DNA from: CAYVSF01 sp046482855
Lineage (GTDB): Bacteria > Bacteroidota > Bacteroidia > Bacteroidales > UBA12077
Direction: 5' to 3'
Length of the DNA: 17,952 nt
Assembly (NCBI GenBank): GCA_046482855.1
Contig: JAWOEH010000075.1
Coordinates: 1-17,952, forward strand
Shown: one piece after another, positions 7,954 to 14,449 of the stretch
How positions within the stretch are numbered: position 1 is the stretch's first letter
Layout of the letters: each line of letters begins with the position of its first letter
Position numbers and translations under genes: made by a program
Notes under the pieces: model-generated
Seen by the model: the letters and a program-made list of their open reading frames with translations, nothing else
Database searches by the model: none
Told to the model about the DNA's origin: nothing

Positions 7954-8721
7954 TTAAAAGCCATAAATTGAGAAGCCACCGTCAACACTCAGGCATTGGC
8001 CAGTAATGTAGGCCGAGGCCGGCATGCACAAAAAGGCGATAGTGTCGGCTACATTTTCAGGTTTCCCGATTTTTTTCAGGGGTGTACGTGAAATTACTTC
8101 GTTGTAATAATCGATATTGCTGAGCACCTGTTCGGCAAGCGGTGTTTTTATGTACCAGGGCGCCACAGCATTTACACGGATTTTGTCCTCCGCCCATTCT
8201 ACTGCCAAGTTGCGTGTGAGCTGTTCCATGGCGGCTTTGCTCATGCCATAAATGGCACCTGTGCGTAAATGTGTTTGTGCTGCCACCGAGCTCACATTAA
8301 TAATGGCCGGGGCACTGGTTTGCCGTAATAGAGGGTGCATTTGTTGGCTCAAAAAATAAACCGAGCGCAGATTGGTATTCATAATGTGATGATACTCCTC
8401 AAGTGTGTAGGCCAAAGCGCGTTTGCGAATGTTGGTACCTACGTTATTGACCAAAATATCCAGGTGTCCCCAGGTTTGGGTAATGTGTTGCTTCAGCCGG
8501 GAGATACCTTCGGGTTGACTGACGTCGGCCACTACGCCGTGTACCGCGCCAAACGAGGTCCAGTCCAATTCGCGTTCTTCAATTTCGCTTTGGCTACGTG
8601 AGACGAAACAAACTTCGGCTCCCAGCTGCAGGAAAGCGCGCACGGTGGCGGCGCCAATTCCTCGTGTGCCGCCGGTTATCAATGCTTTTTTTCCGTGTAG
8701 TGTCCAGTGTGAGGTGTCCAT
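7954..8721 (-). CDS. SDR-family oxidoreductase, tropinone-reductase-like
   Basis: A 255-residue classical short-chain dehydrogenase/reductase. Visible are the cofactor loop TGGTRGIG (residues 16-23), NNVG (92-95), the structural Asn117, catalytic Ser144 or Ser145 in NVSSVA, Tyr158 and Lys162 in YGMSK, and VAPWYIKTPL where many SDRs have a P-G turn. The N-terminus W-T-L-H-G-K-K-A-L-I-T-G-G and the C-terminus YITGQCLSVDGGF resemble plant tropinone reductases and their bacterial relatives. Arg42 after the second beta strand suggests NADP(H) preference. The true substrate in bacteria is unknown and is unlikely to be tropinone. It starts six bases after the stop of the CHAP-like gene, so the two form an operon. 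Confidence 0.88.
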   Translation of the reverse strand: MDTSHWTLHGKKALITGGTRGIGAATVRAFLQLGAEVCFVSRSQSEIEERELDWTSFGAVHGVVADVSQPEGISRLKQHITQTWGHLDILVNNVGTNIRKRALAYTLEEYHHIMNTNLRSVYFLSQQMHPLLRQTSAPAIINVSSVAAQTHLRTGAIYGMSKAAMEQLTRNLAVEWAEDKIRVNAVAPWYIKTPLAEQVLSNIDYYNEVISRTPLKKIGKPENVADTIAFLCMPASAYITGQCLSVDGGFSIYGF

Positions 8722-8727
8722 AGGGTT

Positions 8728-9207
8728 TTATTTTTTAGGTCGGTAAAAGTCGATGTCGCCTTTTACAATATGGTTAATGTTCAGTTCGCTAATGCCTACT
8801 TTGCGGCCCGAAAATTCGGTATTTTGGTGGGCAATTCGGTAATGACCTTTGCCCAAAACTTCATAAACAATGGCTGTATGCTGGCCCATGGTTTCGGTGT
8901 AGGTGGTATTGCCCTTTTTGTATTGAATTTTTATGTTGTCGAATTGGATAAGATCGCCCGGAAAGATCTTGTCTTTCATCGGATCCACCTTTTTTCCATA
9001 CTTGAAACGGCCATCCCAGTCGGCCTCTACCCGGTTCAGCGACTCATAAGCCAAGTCCCAACATTCGCCACGATTTACCTGCTGGCCTATAACTGTTTCA
9101 ACGTAGGTAATAATCTTTTTATTCATAGGCGGTATCTCCTGCGCCTGTAGGGCTGACATGCTCATTAAGCTTGCAAGTATCCCAAATAAAATCACTAATC
9201 TCTTCAT
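8728..9207 (-). CDS. Secreted CHAP/NlpC-like cysteine amidase candidate
   Basis: A 159-residue exported protein. The ATG at 9207 was chosen; the frame extends only to a TTG three codons earlier. The signal peptide is MKRLVILFGILASLMSM with likely cleavage near SALQA (about residue 22). The mature part has GECWDLAY (Cys49), a FPGDLIQF strand (82-89), GQHTAIVYEV (His110) and RIAHQN (Asn129). A Cys in a helix start, a 'PGD..QF' strand and a His after Gly-Gln/His is the pattern of papain-like CHAP and NlpC/P60 peptidoglycan amidases or endopeptidases. The match is by pattern only, so a cell-wall role is inference. The SDR gene follows six bases downstream, an unexpected partnership with no obvious shared pathway. 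Confidence 0.6.
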   Translation of the reverse strand: MKRLVILFGILASLMSMSALQAQEIPPMNKKIITYVETVIGQQVNRGECWDLAYESLNRVEADWDGRFKYGKKVDPMKDKIFPGDLIQFDNIKIQYKKGNTTYTETMGQHTAIVYEVLGKGHYRIAHQNTEFSGRKVGISELNINHIVKGDIDFYRPKK

Positions 9208-9332
9208 AATGCTCAATTTTCTTTTTTGTAAAACGTGCGCAGCTGCGAAATGTTTTTTGAAATATTTTGCAAATTAGTTTCAATTTATAAAGATTGTCTA
9301 TTGATACGACATATTTTGGCGTAGTGGTTTGT

Positions 9333-9340
9333 TAGTTTTG
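9333..9340 (+). promoter_or_regulatory. Bacteroidota-type -7 element for the phosphoesterase-WYL cassette
   Basis: TAGTTTTG matches TAnnTTTG exactly and ends 18 bases before the ATG at 9359, predicting a leader of only about 12 bases. No TTTG -33 box lies at the usual 19-21 base spacing. This would drive the phosphoesterase, WYL regulator and 130-residue genes together. Confidence 0.45.
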
Positions 9341-9358
9341 TATGATTAGTTATAAAGA

Positions 9359-9898
9359 ATGCAACTGATAAATTATAAAAATATAAAGATACTGGCTATG
9401 TCCGATACTCACGGAAAACATCGGAGTTTGGATATTCCCGGAGATATTGATATTGTTGTGCACGCCGGAGATGTTTGTAATGATGGTGACGAGTATCAAA
9501 TCGAGGACTTCCTGGACTGGTATTCTTCATTGCCAATTTTGTCAAAAATCTTTATTAGTGGGAATCATGATTTGTCATTTGAATTCTTTCCGGCAGCAAT
9601 GAAAAGAAAAATACCTAAGAATATAAAGTGGATAAATAATGAATTTGTGAGTGTTTTCGATATTAAGATAGGAGCATTGTCTCCAATGTTTTATTTTTCA
9701 GAAGTTAATTTGCCATATGATTTAGATATTCTGATTACCCATAGACCTCCATACGGCATATTAGATAATGGTATAGGATGTAGGTATTTACGTGAATATG
9801 TGCTTGCACTTCAGCCAGATGTGCACATATTCGGTCATAATCATAAAGCACCGGGTCTTTTGAAATATAAGGGAATTGAATTTTTTAATGCTTCATAA
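9359..9898 (+). CDS. Calcineurin-like metallophosphoesterase, MPPED type
   Basis: A 179-residue protein with a complete dinuclear-metal phosphoesterase motif set: SDTHG (Asp16, His18), GDVC (Asp38), GNHD (Asn69, His70, Asp71), THRPP (His128) and GHNH (His160, His162). The order and the text around them (THRPPYGIL, GCRYL, DVHIFGHNHKAPG) resemble the MPPED1/MPPED2 branch, whose animal members are weak cyclic-nucleotide phosphodiesterases. The chain stops at GIEFFNAS, where homologues usually continue a little, so the C-terminus may be trimmed. No signal peptide is present, so it is cytoplasmic. The next gene begins three bases after the stop. Codon usage is AT-rich compared with the SDR and CHAP-like genes. 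Substrate unknown; a nucleotide or nucleic-acid phosphodiester is plausible given the WYL regulator and nuclease. Confidence 0.85.
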   Translation: MQLINYKNIKILAMSDTHGKHRSLDIPGDIDIVVHAGDVCNDGDEYQIEDFLDWYSSLPILSKIFISGNHDLSFEFFPAAMKRKIPKNIKWINNEFVSVFDIKIGALSPMFYFSEVNLPYDLDILITHRPPYGILDNGIGCRYLREYVLALQPDVHIFGHNHKAPGLLKYKGIEFFNAS

Positions 9899-9901
9899 AC
9901 T

Positions 9902-10798
9902 ATGGCGAAAAGAGAAGTTATAGCACGACAGCAGTTGATTGTTAATAAATTGAGAAGGACTCCATGTTCTTTTAAAGAGTTATTAAGATATCTGGATTTG
10001 GAGTCGGAACTGCAGGGATATGATTTTACTATCTCGAAGCGAACTTTTGAAAGGGATGTAAATGATATACTGTCACTTTATGGCGTTGAGATTATATATG
10101 ATTCACACATAAGAGCTTATCGAGTCAATAGCGATATTAGGTTAGAAGCTAATCAGAGAATGCTTGAGGCTTTCGATATTTTTAACGCGCTTCGTTTAAC
10201 TGACCGACTTCATCATTTTATACATTTTGAAAATCGAAAATCAAAAGGAACCGAATTTCTTTATGATTTAATACAGGCTATTGAGCATAAAAGGTATGTA
10301 AAATTTTTCTACCATAAATATTGGGATGACAGTTTCTCTGAGAGAAGAATAGCTCCATATGCCCTTAAGGAGTTTAAAAATAGGTGGTATTTATTAGGAA
10401 CAGAAGACGAAGTATCTTTTCTTAAGAGTTTTTCCCTCGATCGTATGAGTCAGCTGAAAATAATGCCCCGGCATATTCAAGAGCAAAATGCTTATGATAT
10501 TAGCACCTATTTCAGAGATTGTTTTGGGATAATTGGCCCAAATGGGCAAAAAGCAGAAAAGGTTGTATTGGCATTTAATGCCCATCAGGGTAAGTATATT
10601 AAATCGCTTCCTCTTCATGACTCACAGATAATACTTGAGGATACTTCAGATAAATTGATTGTTGAACTTTTTTTAGTTATATCACAAGATTTTATTATGG
10701 AATTATTATCACACGGTGATAATTTATGCGTTCTGCAACCAATTCATCTGAGAAATAATATAAAATCGATACTTACTAATGCTTTAAAGAATTACTGA
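9902..10798 (+). CDS. WYL-domain transcriptional regulator
   Basis: A 298-residue protein with the standard three-part layout: an N-terminal winged helix-turn-helix (about residues 7-75, with ISKRTFERDVNDIL), a WYL domain (about 119-188, with RRIAPYALKEFKNRWYLLG and LDRM), and a C-terminal WCX-like extension (about 210-298). WYL domains bind nucleic-acid or nucleotide ligands and are frequent regulators of phage-defence and DNA-damage loci. The gene lies three bases after the phosphoesterase and its stop directly abuts the next start, so all three are co-transcribed. Candidate target sites are its own promoter region and the palindrome that overlaps the start codon of the nuclease gene (11229-11246). 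Confidence 0.9.
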   Translation: MAKREVIARQQLIVNKLRRTPCSFKELLRYLDLESELQGYDFTISKRTFERDVNDILSLYGVEIIYDSHIRAYRVNSDIRLEANQRMLEAFDIFNALRLTDRLHHFIHFENRKSKGTEFLYDLIQAIEHKRYVKFFYHKYWDDSFSERRIAPYALKEFKNRWYLLGTEDEVSFLKSFSLDRMSQLKIMPRHIQEQNAYDISTYFRDCFGIIGPNGQKAEKVVLAFNAHQGKYIKSLPLHDSQIILEDTSDKLIVELFLVISQDFIMELLSHGDNLCVLQPIHLRNNIKSILTNALKNY

Positions 10799-11191
10799 AT
10801 GTATAATCTAGAGCAAGAAATTGACAAGTTAAATAGCTATTTAAAAACGGATGAATTTAACGAAAAAGTGTTTTTTGACAGGTTGAAAACATTACTTGAG
10901 CAAAGCGGGGCACAACTTAAACTGTATGATTTTGAAACGTTCTTTGAGAACAATGAAGGAAAATTCAACCAACAAAAGATGAGTGCCATTTATATGCAGA
11001 ATTATACTCATGCAGCCCGTGGACGTGAGAAAGAGTTGGCAATGATTCGATTGAATGCTGAGTATAAATCTGCTAAAGAAAGAAAATGCTTACTTATTTT
11101 TAAAGGTAAGTTTCTGGTGTTTTTTTATGGCCGTAGAAAGTTTAATGATGTTATCTTGGAGAAAATGAAAATGAAAAAGATACAGCAGTAA
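10799..11191 (+). CDS. Unrecognised 130-residue protein coupled to the WYL regulator
   Basis: No family recognised. The ATG follows the TGA of the WYL gene with no spacer (TGAATG), which implies translational coupling and a linked function. The protein is soluble, with no signal peptide or membrane helix. The N-terminal half looks helical and charged (MYNLEQEIDKLNSYLK, then FDRLKTLLEQSGAQLKLYDF). The C-terminal half is basic, with KECLLIF-like beta segments (KCLLIFKGKFLVFFYGRRK) and a Lys/Met-rich tail (EKMKMKKIQQ). The strong net positive charge at the end would suit nucleic-acid contact, but this is speculation. It could be an accessory subunit of the regulator, the phosphoesterase or the downstream nuclease. 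Confidence 0.7.
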   Translation: MYNLEQEIDKLNSYLKTDEFNEKVFFDRLKTLLEQSGAQLKLYDFETFFENNEGKFNQQKMSAIYMQNYTHAARGREKELAMIRLNAEYKSAKERKCLLIFKGKFLVFFYGRRKFNDVILEKMKMKKIQQ

Positions 11192-11228
11192 AAAATGAAA
11201 AATATCGTTATATTTATAAACAAATTCA

Positions 11229-11246
11229 ATAATATTAAAATATTAT
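11229..11246. promoter_or_regulatory. AT-only inverted repeat overlapping the nuclease start codon
   Basis: ATAATATTAAAATATTAT has perfect 8-base arms around AA; its last two bases are the AT of the ATG at 11245. It could be a DNA operator, for instance for the WYL protein, or an RNA hairpin that hides the start codon. The surrounding DNA is AT-rich, so chance occurrence is possible. Confidence 0.35.
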
Positions 11247-12390
11247 GAAAGAAACCCTTGATACACTAAATCGATTCTACATTAAATACAACTGTGAAAA
11301 AGAAAAACTTCCTTATCATCTAAATATATTAGATTTAATTCATGCAAATGAAAATGCTCATTCTCGGATTTTTATGAATCTACTAGCATATTGTAAAGAT
11401 AAGGAATACCCTTATCTAAAGGAATTGTTTCATTTGTTAGGGGAACCGTTTGACAAGCTTGAGATTAAAAATCCAGCGTTCTCAGCAGAAAAATACAGAA
11501 TTGATTTGCTTATACAGGATATATCTGGTGGTTATGCAATAATTGTTGAAAATAAGATACATGGAGCAGTTGATCAAGATGGTCAACTAGCTAGTTATGT
11601 TAAGCGATTAGAGGAGTTAGGATTTAGGAAGCAACATATTTATATACTTTATCTTACAAAGAGCGGGGGAACTCCTTCAGAAAAAAGCTTGCCAATAGAT
11701 ATGAAGAAGGAAATAGATGATAAATATAAGGAAATCAATTATAAACAGCATGTACTACCATGGCTTGAGTATTACGTGCTCCCTAATACTGTTCTTAAAG
11801 AGGATTATTTGATAAGCTCAATCAAGCAATATATAGATTATTTAAAAGGAGTCTTCCATATACGTAAAAATAATGATGCTATGAATGATGAAATAGAAAA
11901 ATGGTTAACTAGCGAATTGAAACTAAATAATGACAGAGCCCTTTCGATGGAGATATTGAAAGAAAAGAAAGAGCAGGTTGAAGAATTTCAAAAATACATA
12001 GACAAACTTCAGCAAAAGCATGTAAAGGCTTATTTTACTAAATGGAAATCAATGCTTAGTGAAAAGTATGGTAATTATGTAATTAAAAGTAATATTGCAT
12101 GTGAAAGTCCCGACAACGAATTTTTCTATTTGGGAATAGAAAAAAAACATCTCGATGTTAGCTTTTTAATTGCTATTGGTTTGGATAATTATTATGAGAA
12201 ACCATATATAGGTTTGACAATAAGAGATTGTAGTTCTTCAAAAAATGATACATTAAATAAATATATAGTAGAAAATTTTGAAAAAGAGGATTTTGTAAAT
12301 TCTCCTCGTTGGTATCTTTTGAAAGAGTACGATTTTACCCATATTTGGAGTGAGTATATTAAGCTTATTGATAAAGTTTTAAATTCTTGA
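11245..12390 (+). CDS. PD-(D/E)XK nuclease superfamily protein (PDDEXK_4 type)
   Basis: A 381-residue cytoplasmic protein. The N-terminal third carries the restriction-nuclease fold motifs: ENAHSRIFMNLL (residues 36-47), KYRIDLLIQD with Asp87, IIVENKIHG with Glu102 and Lys104, and then the DQDGQLASYV helix with Gln111/Gln114. The ENAHS start and E-N-K core are characteristic of the PDDEXK_4 family (PF14281), often met in accessory and defence regions. The middle is a Lys/Glu-rich likely coiled coil (about 235-265), and the last 110 residues (from AYFTKWKSML) form a distinct domain of unknown role that may recognise the target. The gene lies 53 bases after the 130-residue gene in the same direction and could be co-transcribed or separately controlled through the inverted repeat at its start. 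DNA is AT-rich. Confidence 0.82.
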   Translation: MKETLDTLNRFYIKYNCEKEKLPYHLNILDLIHANENAHSRIFMNLLAYCKDKEYPYLKELFHLLGEPFDKLEIKNPAFSAEKYRIDLLIQDISGGYAIIVENKIHGAVDQDGQLASYVKRLEELGFRKQHIYILYLTKSGGTPSEKSLPIDMKKEIDDKYKEINYKQHVLPWLEYYVLPNTVLKEDYLISSIKQYIDYLKGVFHIRKNNDAMNDEIEKWLTSELKLNNDRALSMEILKEKKEQVEEFQKYIDKLQQKHVKAYFTKWKSMLSEKYGNYVIKSNIACESPDNEFFYLGIEKKHLDVSFLIAIGLDNYYEKPYIGLTIRDCSSSKNDTLNKYIVENFEKEDFVNSPRWYLLKEYDFTHIWSEYIKLIDKVLNS

Positions 12391-12442
12391 CATAGTCAAG
12401 TTAAAACTTACCATATATTTATAGGTTTTTGATATTCTGCCT

Positions 12443-12517
12443 ATTCTTTTCCACCTTAACCCTTCCTGTCCCTTTTTCGGTAATGCGTCCCACAATGGCA
12501 GTCCCATTTATTGGTTT
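12443..12517 (-). pseudogene. Relic of a selD 3' end
   Basis: Translated on the minus strand this stretch gives NGTAIVGRITEKGTGRVKV, nearly the same as the last residues of the intact SelD domain (AAVIGRITEKGTGRVRV). The DNA at 12465-12487 is identical to 14475-14497 for 23 bases, and flanking differences are often in third codon positions. An in-frame TAA at 12520-12518 and loss of further similarity show that the rest of the gene is gone. It marks a lost second selD, or a duplicated and eroded end, just beside the end of the nuclease cassette. The remaining part of the 12391-12710 gap holds the promoter of the lipoprotein gene and no other recognisable gene. Confidence 0.75.
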
Positions 12518-12639
12518 TTATGTGTTCCTTAACATGTTTAGTGAAGGTTAGTGCACGCTTTTGCCAGTAATGATTTGACTGATTGATGTTTGATAAGGCT
12601 TTTTTTTGATTGTTTTAAAAGAACGAATTTCGTTAATTA

Positions 12640-12671
12640 TTTGGAAAAGCTTATGGGGTATTATACTTTCG
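12640..12671 (+). promoter_or_regulatory. Promoter of the lipoprotein/beta-barrel gene pair
   Basis: TTTG at 12640-12643, a 20-base spacer and TACTTTCG at 12664-12671 (one mismatch to TAnnTTTG) fit the Bacteroidota housekeeping promoter. Transcription would begin near 12678, about 33 bases before the ATG at 12711. Confidence 0.55.
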
Positions 12672-12710
12672 CGCTTCATTAAATAAACTAACTTATAAAA
12701 TTAATTAATT

Positions 12711-13508
12711 ATGAAAAAGTTTCGTTCTTTTTTATTGTTTGCTACAGTATGTAGTTTGTTTTTCTCTTCATGTGAAGAAGATATCGAAAAGTCAGACATG
12801 ACTTTGGATTTATCAAAAAAAGCCACTGTAAGTGCTTATGTATATGCCGAATTGGATAAAACAACTGCAGGTTACGAATATGCACCTAATGGAACTGAGG
12901 TATTTTTGACTATCCCACAGAGTAGTTTTAATCCATCAGCTTCCGGAACATGGCAGGATACAGCTGTTGTGAATAACGGAATAATTGAAGCAGAAGTTCC
13001 AGTAACCAATGATAGAGTGTCGGTTACCTTAACCTGTGCTGAGTTTACTCAAGATCAAACTCAATCTTATAGTTCTAACTCTGAGGTGATTTCAAAGCTT
13101 TTTAAAGCTGATCAAAAAAACGTGTGGATTAGAACAGGTGAACAGAAAACAGTGGAAATTTTCTATAATGCAGATGCACTTTCTAATCATGTTGAGATGG
13201 TTACTGTTAAATATGAGGCTTATGCAAATGTGGATGAAACCCAATTCAATGAGTATGTGCCCGAAGGTACTGAAATACATGTGTTTAATAATGATTTTAG
13301 TACCAAAGTTACTGTAGGTGCAGATGGCAATTTTGAAGTAGAAGTACCTGCCGATAAATATTTTAGTATGGAGTTTTTTGCACAAAAGACTCTGGATACC
13401 GATCCTGTATCTTACAAGAAATATCGTTATAGACAAAATTGGGCTCCGTCAACAAGTACTCCACAAGTGCGACAAATTAACTTTGGTAACGGCGACCTGT
13501 GGGAGTAG
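12711..13508 (+). CDS. Lipoprotein with two repeated beta-sandwich-like domains, probably surface exposed
   Basis: A 265-residue lipoprotein. The signal (MKKFRSFLLFATVCSLFFSS) ends in a lipobox with Cys21, followed by EEDIEKSD, an acidic run of the kind that acts as a lipoprotein export signal to the cell surface in Bacteroidota. The mature part contains an internal duplication: AYVYAELDKTTAGYEYAPNG and YEAYANVDETQFNEYVPEG (about residues 42-62 and 169-188) are each followed by TE-hydrophobic strands and then IIEAEVPV or NFEVEVPA. These look like two related beta-sandwich modules. No enzyme motif is seen. It is followed 44 bases later by an outer-membrane protein gene, and the two likely form a surface complex. 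Function not recognised. Confidence 0.75.
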   Translation: MKKFRSFLLFATVCSLFFSSCEEDIEKSDMTLDLSKKATVSAYVYAELDKTTAGYEYAPNGTEVFLTIPQSSFNPSASGTWQDTAVVNNGIIEAEVPVTNDRVSVTLTCAEFTQDQTQSYSSNSEVISKLFKADQKNVWIRTGEQKTVEIFYNADALSNHVEMVTVKYEAYANVDETQFNEYVPEGTEIHVFNNDFSTKVTVGADGNFEVEVPADKYFSMEFFAQKTLDTDPVSYKKYRYRQNWAPSTSTPQVRQINFGNGDLWE

Positions 13509-13552
13509 TATGCAAAGCGTATTTTAATTCAGAAATTACTAAAAAGATCATT

Positions 13553-14371
13553 ATGAGAAAAATAGTAGCAGTACTGGCTTTAAGCTTGTGCTCCATTATG
13601 GGTATGGCTCAAGCACAGCCCGATACTAATGCAAGTTATCTCCCTGAAAGTGGTGATATAGCTTTTGGTTTTGATGCAAGCCCATTTTTCAATTTCGTTG
13701 GCAATATGTTTAACAATACTGCCAATAATAGGCTAAGATTAGATGATAATACATTGTATTTTCGGTATTATTTGAAGAGTGATGCAGCAATACGTGCTGC
13801 CGTGAGAGTTCACTCGGGAAAAGAAGTGGATGAATACTATGTACGAGATGATGCTGCCTTTTTTGCAGATCCTTTAAGTCAAAAACAGGTCATTGATAGA
13901 TATACTGAATATTCAAATGATTATGAGATAAAAATTGGCTATCAGATGTTTCATAATAAAAACAGGCTCAGAGGTTTCTATGGATGTGATTTGATGTATG
14001 CATATTCAAAAAATAGAAGAGAGTATGAATATGGAAATCAAATGACAGAATTGAATCCAAGTCCATCAACTCATTGGGGAAATCAAGATGTGCGATCGCT
14101 GGAGATTAATGAAGGTGTAATGCACGGAGTTGGTGTTGGCGCTTTTGGTGGAGTAGAATACTATTTTTACCCTAAAGCATGTATTGGTGCCGAGTTTGGT
14201 ATTAACTACATGGGACAATGGGAGGGAGAATCCTATAAAACCCAGGAGAGAATGGTGATTTCTCAATTGGTAGAAGAAGAAATTCCTAATTCCCCGGGCT
14301 CTCACAGTTGGTCAATCGATTCCGGTTTACCCAATTATTATGGAAATGTATATGTTGTTTTTCATTTCTAA
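13553..14371 (+). CDS. Outer-membrane beta-barrel protein
   Basis: A 272-residue protein from the ATG at 13553; the frame is open further up to a GTG at 13499, but only the ATG places the signal peptide (MRKIVAVLALSLCSIMGMAQA) at the N-terminus. The mature protein shows alternating-hydrophobicity strands ending in aromatic residues: GDIAFGFDASPFFNF, TLYFRYYL, EIKIGYQMF, RGFYGCDLMYAYS, GAFGGVEYYFYP, IGAEFGINYMGQW, and a final strand NVYVVFHF with C-terminal Phe, the classical outer-membrane insertion signal. It is probably a small porin-like or scaffold barrel. It lies directly after the lipoprotein gene in the same direction, so the lipoprotein may cap or use it. A hairpin terminator follows. 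Confidence 0.78.
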   Translation: MRKIVAVLALSLCSIMGMAQAQPDTNASYLPESGDIAFGFDASPFFNFVGNMFNNTANNRLRLDDNTLYFRYYLKSDAAIRAAVRVHSGKEVDEYYVRDDAAFFADPLSQKQVIDRYTEYSNDYEIKIGYQMFHNKNRLRGFYGCDLMYAYSKNRREYEYGNQMTELNPSPSTHWGNQDVRSLEINEGVMHGVGVGAFGGVEYYFYPKACIGAEFGINYMGQWEGESYKTQERMVISQLVEEEIPNSPGSHSWSIDSGLPNYYGNVYVVFHF

Positions 14372-14392
14372 TGTACAATATTGTTATAAGAT

Positions 14393-14422
14393 AAGGGCTG
14401 TAGAATTTCTACGGCCCTTTTT
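14393..14422. terminator. Hairpin terminator between the beta-barrel gene and the nifS-selD fusion
   Basis: An 11-bp stem (14393-14403 with 14409-14419, one G-U pair) around a 5-base loop, followed by a short T-run. It sits between two convergent genes and can end transcription from both sides. Confidence 0.75.
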
Positions 14423-14449
14423 CAATTGATTAAACTTTAAAGAATAATA

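Noticed and set aside
9902..10798. WYL protein as a CRISPR-associated regulator
   Set aside because: No repeats, cas genes or array were seen anywhere in the window.
13499..13552. Earlier GTG start for the beta-barrel gene, overlapping the lipoprotein gene
   Set aside because: It would bury the signal peptide behind 18 residues; the ATG at 13553 puts it at the N-terminus.
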